Part shown: positions 7,674 to 12,290 of the stretch, one piece after another
Layout of the letters: each line of letters begins with the position of its first letter
Numbering within the stretch: position 1 is the first letter of the stretch
From: an uncultured Oenococcus sp.
Lineage (GTDB): Bacteria > Bacillota > Bacilli > Lactobacillales > Lactobacillaceae
NCBI GenBank assembly: GCA_934229385.1
Contig: CAKQDH010000011.1
Location: forward strand, 1-12,290
Reading direction: 5' to 3'
DNA length: 12,290 nt
The notes under the pieces: generated by a model
Database searches by the model: none
The model's input: the letters and a program-made list of their open reading frames with translations, nothing else
Told to the model about the DNA's origin: nothing
Translations under genes and position numbers: made by a program

Positions 7674-8205
7674 TCTTAGAAGCCATTTTAAATTTGTATC
7701 TTAACTCTGGAGTCGGGAATTTCAAAAAATTTCGATTCTTTTTTATCCCCCAAGTGTCAAGCAAAGCGGCAATAGCTATATGCATCGGGGCTTGTTTATC
7801 GTTTTCAACTTTTAATTGATAAAAAATTCCATTAGGAAATTTAACTGGATTAACTTCTAACAATTTATTTTTTCCATGACGAATACGATACTTCCCAAAA
7901 GTAATTTCACCCGTAATCAGCCAATTAAGATGACGAATAAAAATTAAATCATGAATTTTTCCAAAATGGAAACCTATAGAACCCATGTATTTATCTTTAT
8001 ACAGAAGTTGAAAACGGGGTAAAAAACCATATGAAGTTTGTCTTATTCTTGAAAGCTCATCCCCTTTTTTGTTATAAACATAGAGAACATCGTTCTTTTT
8101 CCCAAGATTTCCAGAAATATTATAAGCAATTTGAAAACTTTTATAATAAGCATGATTTTCTTTTTTAATTTTATTATGCTGAAGGGGTAAATAATATACA
8201 CTCAT
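7666..8205 (-). CDS. LURP-one-related (tubby C-terminal-like) protein of unknown function
   Basis: I read a 179-residue protein starting at the ATG 8205 (MSVYYLPLQ). A TTG at 8241 would extend it by 12 residues but would overlap ung, and is less likely. The fold resembles LURP-one/YxjI proteins (tubby C-terminal-like, membrane-lipid-associated in eukaryotic relatives): repeated short beta strands with polar turns (AYNISGNLG, VLYVYNKKGDELSRI, LLYKDKYMGSIGFHFG, NWLITGEITFGKYRI, GIFYQLKVEND) followed by a hydrophobic C-terminal helix (MHIAIAALLDTW). No signal peptide or catalytic motif is seen. It overlaps smpB tail-to-tail by 8 bp and starts 17 bp from ung in the opposite direction. The role of bacterial members is not established. 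The gene is surely real, and the family call is moderate. Confidence 0.7.
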   Translation of the reverse strand: MSVYYLPLQHNKIKKENHAYYKSFQIAYNISGNLGKKNDVLYVYNKKGDELSRIRQTSYGFLPRFQLLYKDKYMGSIGFHFGKIHDLIFIRHLNWLITGEITFGKYRIRHGKNKLLEVNPVKFPNGIFYQLKVENDKQAPMHIAIAALLDTWGIKKNRNFLKFPTPELRYKFKMASKIN

Positions 8206-8209
8206 ATTA

Positions 8210-8215
8210 TATAAT
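8210..8215 (+). promoter_or_regulatory. -10 box of ung
   Basis: A perfect TATAAT ends 7 nt before the GTG start of ung; the interval (TTTAATC) has no Shine-Dalgarno. It overlaps by 2 bp the -10 box of the opposite gene. The matching -35 position would lie inside the coding region of the LURP-one-like gene and is poor. Confidence 0.5.
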
Positions 8216-8241
8216 TTTAATCGTGAAAGACTATTTAACAA
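8214..8241 (-). promoter_or_regulatory. Promoter of the LURP-one-like gene, inside ung
   Basis: Read on the minus strand, TTGTTA (8241-8236), a 16-bp spacer and TAAAAT (8219-8214) form a plausible sigma-A-type promoter. The -10 box ends 8 nt before the ATG at 8205. The -35 box and most of the spacer lie in the first codons of ung. No ribosome binding site is visible, so the mRNA would be leaderless or nearly so. Confidence 0.5.
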
Positions 8242-8903
8242 AATTAAAAAAAACTGATTGGTATAAACATTTACTTCCTGTTTTAACTAATCAATACATG
8301 AAAAAAATAAATTTATTTTTAAACCAAGCCTATAATGGCGGAATACGAGTTTTCCCACCGGAAGACAAGATTTTTGCAGCTTTATTTTATACCCCCTTAA
8401 AAAATACTAAAGTAATTATTGTGGGACAAGATCCATATCATGAAGCAGGACAAGCCCAAGGATTGTCTTTTAGCGTGCCTGATAACATACCGGCTCCAAG
8501 CAGTTTACAGAATATACATAAAGAAATAGCTTCAGATATAGGAGATAAAAGACAATCACATGATTTAATACCTTGGGCAAAACAAGGGGTACTTTTGTTA
8601 AACTCAGTTTTAACAGTGGAACAACATCGCGCTAATTCTCATTCTGGTATAATTTGGGAACCCTTTACAGATTCTATTATCCAATTAGCTACTGCTCATC
8701 CTTCCCCAAAAGTCTTTATTCTGTGGGGAAATTTTGCTCGTAAAAAGAAAAAATTAATTAATAACAAGAAAGATTTAATTTTAGAGTCTGCTCATCCCTC
8801 TGGATTCTCAGCTAATCGAGGATTTTTCGGAAGCCGACCATTTAGTAAAACTAATAGTTGGTTAACAAAACATAATCGAAAAGCTATTAATTGGCTTAAA
8901 TAA
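8223..8903 (+). CDS. ung: Uracil-DNA glycosylase, family 1
   Basis: UNG removes uracil from DNA by cleaving the N-glycosidic bond, the first step of base excision repair. The 226-residue protein is of usual length. Motifs: the water-activating loop GQDPYH (68-73, Asp70), Phe83 in LSFSVP for base stacking, the PAPSSLQNIHKEI proline-serine loop, LLLNSVLTV with uracil-recognising Asn127, NSHSGIIWEPFTD, FILWGN, and the minor-groove loop HPSGFSANRGFFGS with catalytic His191. That loop differs from the common HPSPLS by Gly194 and Phe195, the latter at the intercalating leucine position; catalytic residues are intact. The start is GTG. No in-frame ATG fits the family N-terminus (the next Met, residue 26, would cut conserved sequence) and no Shine-Dalgarno precedes it. 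It is transcribed alone, as far as I can see. Confidence 0.95.
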   Translation: MKDYLTKLKKTDWYKHLLPVLTNQYMKKINLFLNQAYNGGIRVFPPEDKIFAALFYTPLKNTKVIIVGQDPYHEAGQAQGLSFSVPDNIPAPSSLQNIHKEIASDIGDKRQSHDLIPWAKQGVLLLNSVLTVEQHRANSHSGIIWEPFTDSIIQLATAHPSPKVFILWGNFARKKKKLINNKKDLILESAHPSGFSANRGFFGSRPFSKTNSWLTKHNRKAINWLK

Positions 8904-9019
8904 AAAATACTAACCGTTATTAATTAAAAAGAGAATAAAATAACTAAAAATTTAATTTTTACATTTATTTCTTTAATTTTTATTTGTTTATTTTATAGTT
9001 CTTTTATTTTATACCTTGG

Positions 9020-9028
9020 TGATAAACT
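9020..9028 (+). promoter_or_regulatory. Possible extended -10 of the ABC-F gene
   Basis: TGATAAACT (TG, one base, TAAACT) ends 8 nt before the ATG, and no Shine-Dalgarno lies at the right distance. The hexamer is weaker than the others (4 of 6). The 133-bp gap between ung and this gene (8904-9036) is otherwise T-rich sequence with no terminator hairpin that I can see. Confidence 0.3.
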
Positions 9029-9036
9029 AATTAATA

Positions 9037-10611
9037 ATGTCTTTATTAGAAGTTAACAATTTAACAATGTCATATCCAGATAAGATGTTATATAAAAATT
9101 CTAACTTTAATTTAGAAACTGGCGAACACCTAGGCATCATTGGGCCTAATGGTTCAGGTAAATCAACATTAATAAAAATATTAACAGGGCAAGAATTACC
9201 CGTTTCAGGACAAATTAAATGGCAAAAAAATATTAAAGTTGGCTATCTAGATCAATACGCTAATATTCCAAAAGGCATAACTCTTAATACTTTTTTACAT
9301 ACGGCTTATTCTGCCCTTTACAAAAAAGAAAATATAACAAGTAAACTTTATAATAAATATTCACAAACTCTCAATGAAAAATATTTAAAAAGAGCTACAA
9401 GAATGCAAAATGAATTAGAAGCTTCTAACTTCTATTCAATCGATAATAAAATAAAAAAAATGATAACGGGGCTTGGACTTAATTCTATAGGTGAGAACCA
9501 CATTATTTCTGAAATGTCGGGAGGTCAAAGAACAAAAATAATCTTAGCAAAGTTACTCCTACAAAAAAATAACGTAATTATTTTAGATGAGCCCACCAAT
9601 TATTTAGATACGCCACATATTAAGTGGCTTGAAAATTACTTAAATAATTTTGAGGGTGCTACTATAATAGTTAGCCATGATTTTAAGTTCCTAAATGTAA
9701 TAGCTAATTCAGTGTTAGACATTGATTTCCAAAAATTAACTAAATATAGGGGTAACTTTAATAGTGCACTTAAACAAAAAAAAGAACATTCTAAGCAACA
9801 TATAAAAGCCTATAATAAACAGCAAAAAATAATAAAGAAAACCAAAAATTTTATTCAAAAAAATAAGGCAAGAGCTTCTACGACAAAACGTGCTCAATCA
9901 CGAGAAAAAATGCTCTTAAAAATGAAAAAAGTAGAACCACCGGAAAAAAATCCACAATCTCATTACACTTTTCCGTATATTGCATCTCGTTCAGCCGAAG
10001 CTCTACGAACAAAAATCTTAGAAGTTGGATACAATCCAAAAAAGCCAATTTTAAATCCTATAAATATGAGAATATCTGCAGGAGAAAAAGTGGCTTTTAC
10101 TGGTTTTAATGGAGCTGGGAAAACCACTTTAATTAAAACTTTATTAGGAATATTACCACCAATTTCTGGTAAATATTCCTTTTCACCGTCTACTAAAATT
10201 AATTATTTAAGTCAAGATTTAATTTGGAATAATAATCGTAAAACCCCTTTACAAATAATACAAACTGCTCATCCCTTAGAAGGACAAAAAAAGATCCGTA
10301 CAAGACTTGCCTCGGCAGGAATTAATGCTGATAACGCTACTAAACAATTAAGATTCCTTTCAGGTGGAGAACAAGAAAAAGTAAAATTAGCCTTAATGGA
10401 ATTAATTAAGTCTAATTTTTTAATCTTAGATGAACCAACTAATCACCTCGATGAAAGCACCAAATCTTCTTTAAAAAAATCTATAAAAAATTTTAAAGGG
10501 AGCCTAATTTTAGTTACCCATGAAAGAAATTTTTATATTGATTGGATTGATAAAGAAATCAATATTGCTTCTATATCACATATGCACCCCAGTGAAAAAA
10601 AAATTAACTAA
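9037..10611 (+). CDS. ABC-F family ATPase (ribosome-associated, YfmM-like)
   Basis: ABC-F proteins have two ATPase domains and no membrane part; they bind the ribosomal E site to relieve stalls, aid translation or give resistance to ribosome-targeting antibiotics. In 524 residues: domain 1 with Walker A GPNGSGKS (36-43), signature SGGQ (161-164), Walker B VIILDEPTNYLD (180-191) and switch His214; an interdomain linker of about 75 charged, helical residues (about 243-320, with KNKARASTTKRAQSREKML) that in this family points toward the tRNA; domain 2 with GFNGAGKT (356-363), SGGE (442-445), LILDEPTNHLD (462-472) and His495. All catalytic Glu and His residues are present. The N-terminus MSLLEVNNLT and the YLDQYANIPKG segment recall Bacillus YfmM-like housekeeping members rather than known resistance types, but a resistance role cannot be excluded. 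Confidence 0.92.
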   Translation: MSLLEVNNLTMSYPDKMLYKNSNFNLETGEHLGIIGPNGSGKSTLIKILTGQELPVSGQIKWQKNIKVGYLDQYANIPKGITLNTFLHTAYSALYKKENITSKLYNKYSQTLNEKYLKRATRMQNELEASNFYSIDNKIKKMITGLGLNSIGENHIISEMSGGQRTKIILAKLLLQKNNVIILDEPTNYLDTPHIKWLENYLNNFEGATIIVSHDFKFLNVIANSVLDIDFQKLTKYRGNFNSALKQKKEHSKQHIKAYNKQQKIIKKTKNFIQKNKARASTTKRAQSREKMLLKMKKVEPPEKNPQSHYTFPYIASRSAEALRTKILEVGYNPKKPILNPINMRISAGEKVAFTGFNGAGKTTLIKTLLGILPPISGKYSFSPSTKINYLSQDLIWNNNRKTPLQIIQTAHPLEGQKKIRTRLASAGINADNATKQLRFLSGGEQEKVKLALMELIKSNFLILDEPTNHLDESTKSSLKKSIKNFKGSLILVTHERNFYIDWIDKEINIASISHMHPSEKKIN

Positions 10612-10649
10612 ATTATAATTTAATAAATTTATTTTTAATATTTTTTAGA

Positions 10650-10655
10650 TAAAAT
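10650..10655 (+). promoter_or_regulatory. -10 box of the guanylate kinase-like gene
   Basis: TAAAAT ends only 6 nt before the ATG, so transcription would begin at about the A of the start codon. The interval TCAATT contains no Shine-Dalgarno. It lies in the 50-bp gap after the ABC-F gene, so read-through from that gene is also possible. Confidence 0.45.
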
Positions 10656-10661
10656 TCAATT

Positions 10662-11255
10662 ATGGAAAAAAGAACTAAGGGTAAAAATAAAGTTATTATT
10701 ATAACAGGACCGTCTGGGTCTGGAAAAACATCTATAGCAAGGTATCTCTTACAGAGATATCATATACCTAAAGTTATAACGCATACGACTCGTCCGCCAA
10801 GACAAGGGGAAATTAATGGGAGAGATTATTATTTCGAAGAAGAAAAAGACTGGTCTAAAGTTCACTTTATCGAGCAAGTAAAATACTCTAATTATTATTA
10901 TGGATCTTCTTATAAAGGCCTCCAACAAGCCTGGAAAAAATCAAAAAAATATTTTTATATAAGCAAGGGGCTAATAAGCTTAATAGTTGATACTAACGGG
11001 GCTATTACATACAAAAACCTTTTAAAAAAAAGAGCAATCATTTGGTTCGTTACAATTACTAATACAAAAAGTTTAAAAAATCGCCTATTTAAAAGAGGAG
11101 ATAATCCAAAACTAATCAGTGAAAGAACTAATTCAAGTGATTTTATACGTGATATAGATTTGCCTAAAAAAATAAAAAATGAATCTTTTCTAATAATTAA
11201 TGATGTTTGGCCATTAACTAAAAAAAAATTAGACACTTATATAAAAATAATTTAA
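10662..11255 (+). CDS. Guanylate kinase-like P-loop protein, divergent
   Basis: Guanylate kinase makes GDP from GMP and ATP. This 197-residue protein keeps the fold's landmarks in order: P-loop GPSGSGKT (16-23), the GMP-binding THTTRPPRQGE block (41-50) with Arg44, GRDYYF, HFIE with Glu71, YYYGSS (78-83), a VDTNGA turn (109-114, usually LEIDxQGA) and RLFKRGD (141-147). Differences from typical GMKs: the acidic residue two before Asp110 in the LEID motif is replaced (LIVD), and the region after the P-loop is short. The usual gmk-rpoZ-priA neighbourhood is absent, so this looks like a second, stand-alone paralogue. It may still phosphorylate GMP, or may have another substrate or a regulatory role. 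Its own promoter appears to sit directly in front of the ATG. Confidence 0.75.
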   Translation: MEKRTKGKNKVIIITGPSGSGKTSIARYLLQRYHIPKVITHTTRPPRQGEINGRDYYFEEEKDWSKVHFIEQVKYSNYYYGSSYKGLQQAWKKSKKYFYISKGLISLIVDTNGAITYKNLLKKRAIIWFVTITNTKSLKNRLFKRGDNPKLISERTNSSDFIRDIDLPKKIKNESFLIINDVWPLTKKKLDTYIKII

Positions 11256-11445
11256 CGATTTTTTATAAATAAAATTAACAGATAGAATTTTAATCTTTCA
11301 AAATTTCAAAAATAATTTCGCATTTTAAAATAAAATTTATATAAATAAATATTTAGTTAACAACAGAATAACAACAATCCCTTTTAATAAACTTTAACAA
11401 AAAATATTTGGAATTTTTTTGTTTAACAAATATTAAAATAAATAA

Positions 11446-11462
11446 AGTAATACTACTGTAAT
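11446..11462 (+). promoter_or_regulatory. WalR (YycF)-like operator
   Basis: AGTAAT-ACTAC-TGTAAT matches the WalR consensus TGTWAH-N5-TGTWAH at every fixed position except the first base of the first half-site. Another TGTAAA follows at 11465-11470 out of register. WalR is known in Firmicutes to control genes of secreted wall hydrolases, which fits the downstream LysM gene. TATTTT (11484-11489) could be the -10 box. The genome is AT-rich, so chance matches occur. Confidence 0.4.
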
Positions 11463-11575
11463 AATGTAAATAAACCTTAAAAATATTTTAATTTAAATGT
11501 CAAAAATAAGTCCTATTGTGAAGATAGTTATTTTAGGATTTTTTAAAAATCTTATTATTTTAAAAATTATTAATT

Positions 11576-11582
11576 GGGAGAG
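11576..11582 (+). promoter_or_regulatory. Ribosome binding site of the LysM gene
   Basis: GGGAGAG lies 4 nt (GGAG core 6 nt) before the ATG at 11587. It selects this start over two in-frame upstream candidates, ATG 11497 and GTG 11518, which would add 30 or 23 residues in front of a normal signal peptide. Confidence 0.8.
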
Positions 11583-11586
11583 ATTG

Positions 11587-12290
11587 ATGAAAACAAAAAG
11601 TGTTAGAAATATTAAAAATTTTCTTTTAATATCAGCTGGAGCTGCTGCTGCTTTAACAGTTAGCTCTTTATCTGCAAGTGCTGCTAGTATAACGGTAAAA
11701 AAAGGTGATACTATTTCCCACCTTTCTCAAATTTATAATGTTTCAGTTGATAAAATCGAAAAAGCTAATAAACTATCAAATCCAAATCTTATTTATGTTG
11801 GCGAACAGCTTGAGATTCCTTTTTCTACGCAACCAGAAGTTAATACAAATAAGATAAAAAATACTTCGAAAGTTTATAACCCTTCAACAAAGAATGTAAC
11901 AACTAATCAAAAAACAAAACTTAATTCTAATGTTTTTGCACCAGTTGCTAAACCAAATTCAAAATCAGTTTCTAAATCTTCTAATAATTCAACCCAAATT
12001 AGATACAATAACAAAAAGAACGCGATTTCTTCTAATAATAAAACTAATAAAATTGAAACATTTAATGCGGTTAATGCAAATTATTCAACAAACAAATTAC
12101 CTAAAACCGCAGTAACTAAAACAACTAAAAAAGCTGATGCAAATATTACGAAAAAGCCTATAAGTTTATCAGCAAATAAAGTAAATAAAAATAATAATAC
12201 TAAAGTTGCTAACATTTCTTCAAATAAGTCAAATACAGTAAGAAAATCAAAACTTATAAATAATACTGTAAAAGCTTCTACAGTAACTAA
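11587..12290 (+). CDS. Secreted LysM-domain protein, probable wall hydrolase, 3' partial
   Basis: The frame is open to the window end (234 complete codons). Residues 1-32 form a classical signal peptide: basic start MKTKSVRNIK, hydrophobic core FLLISAGAAAALTV, and an AxA site (ASA, cleavage after residue 32). A single LysM domain follows (about 35-78, ITVKKGDTISHLSQIYNVS to LEIPF), which binds the GlcNAc-containing glycan of peptidoglycan. From residue 80 to the edge there are at least 150 residues of low-complexity Asn/Lys/Ser/Thr sequence with no acidic clusters and no repeated domain, a disordered and very basic wall-spanning linker. Lactobacilli often have such proteins with a C-terminal hydrolase (NlpC/P60, CHAP or transglycosylase-like); here that part is outside the window, so activity is inference. 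The start was chosen from the GGGAGAG site. Confidence 0.88.
   Translation, partial: MKTKSVRNIKNFLLISAGAAAALTVSSLSASAASITVKKGDTISHLSQIYNVSVDKIEKANKLSNPNLIYVGEQLEIPFSTQPEVNTNKIKNTSKVYNPSTKNVTTNQKTKLNSNVFAPVAKPNSKSVSKSSNNSTQIRYNNKKNAISSNNKTNKIETFNAVNANYSTNKLPKTAVTKTTKKADANITKKPISLSANKVNKNNNTKVANISSNKSNTVRKSKLINNTVKASTVT

Larger units (their letters stand above)
11256..11586 (+). other. 331-bp non-coding region ahead of the LysM gene
   Basis: This is an AT-rich stretch with no supported gene. It holds no clear terminator for the guanylate kinase-like gene. It does contain an 8-bp inverted repeat (11403-11410 / 11427-11434), a WalR-like direct repeat (11446-11462), a weak -10-like TATTTT (11484-11489), and an imperfect palindrome (11535-11553) followed by TATTATTTT in the presumed 5' leader of the LysM gene. 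Confidence 0.6.

Noticed and set aside
7674..8222. Search for a tmRNA gene downstream of smpB.
   Set aside because: The space is filled by the convergent LURP-one-like gene; no tRNA-like ends or tag frame are visible.
8206..8241. Longer start of the LURP-one-like gene at a TTG (8241).
   Set aside because: It would overlap ung, uses a rare start codon and adds residues with no sign of conservation; the ATG at 8205 has a fitting promoter.
8940..9056. A hydrophobic 38-codon frame just before and overlapping the ABC-F start, resembling a membrane-spanning leader peptide.
   Set aside because: It has no ATG, GTG or TTG start (the first codon would be ATA after an in-frame stop), and T-rich DNA gives Phe/Leu/Ile runs by chance.
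11535..11560. Imperfect palindrome followed by TATTATTTT in the LysM leader, as an attenuator.
   Set aside because: The stem is almost all A-U with a one-base loop, so it is too weak to claim without transcript data.
11930..12115. Plus-strand 61-codon frame rich in Leu/Ile/Gln.
   Set aside because: It is an out-of-frame reading of the low-complexity LysM linker, which has a signal peptide and ribosome site in its own frame.

Overview
The window is very AT-rich and all of its recognisable proteins are of Firmicutes type. The FemX homologue resembles the Weissella viridescens enzyme along its whole length, and HelD, RNase R-SmpB, the ABC-F ATPase and the LURP-one-like protein also fit a low-G+C member of the Lactobacillaceae. 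The species cannot be named from the sequence. No insertion sequence, prophage, CRISPR array, rRNA or tRNA is visible. This is mostly chromosomal housekeeping DNA.

Layout. (1) 2-625: the 3' part of a polyprenyl-phosphate sugar transferase (exopolysaccharide/wall glycan priming), closed by an unusual hairpin made almost only of A and T (661-710). (2) 800-1816: FemX-like aminoacyl transferase of peptidoglycan cross-bridge synthesis, convergent with a histidine phosphatase (1905-2585, minus). (3) 2660-4954: HelD, the RNA polymerase-releasing ATPase, divergent from the phosphatase. (4) 4961-5028: a TATAAT box, two hairpins and a T-tract, a candidate ~55-nt RNA. (5) 5062-7673: rnr-smpB, the RNase R/trans-translation operon. 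(6) 7666-8205 (minus): LURP-one-like protein, 8 bp tail-to-tail overlap with smpB and only 17 bp head-to-head from ung (8223-8903, plus). (7) 9037-10611: duplicated-ATPase ABC-F protein. (8) 10662-11255: divergent guanylate kinase-like protein. (9) 11256-11586: non-coding, with a WalR-like direct repeat. (10) 11587-end: secreted LysM protein with a long Asn/Lys/Ser/Thr-rich linker, cut by the window end.

Functionally the genes fall into three themes: cell envelope (sugar transferase, FemX, LysM protein), rescue and RNA turnover (HelD for stuck RNA polymerase, ABC-F for ribosomes, RNase R and SmpB for stalled messages), and nucleotide/DNA upkeep (UNG, guanylate kinase-like protein).

The most striking global pattern is in the starts. 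Eight of the nine genes that look promoter-proximal have no Shine-Dalgarno sequence and instead carry a -10-like hexamer only about 5-14 nt before the start codon. The operon-internal smpB (AAGGAG) and the LysM gene (GGGAGAG) have textbook ribosome binding sites. This suggests widespread leaderless or near-leaderless mRNAs, which is not the expected mode in this bacterial group, and it leads to a very compact pair of interleaved divergent promoters between the LURP-one-like gene and ung.
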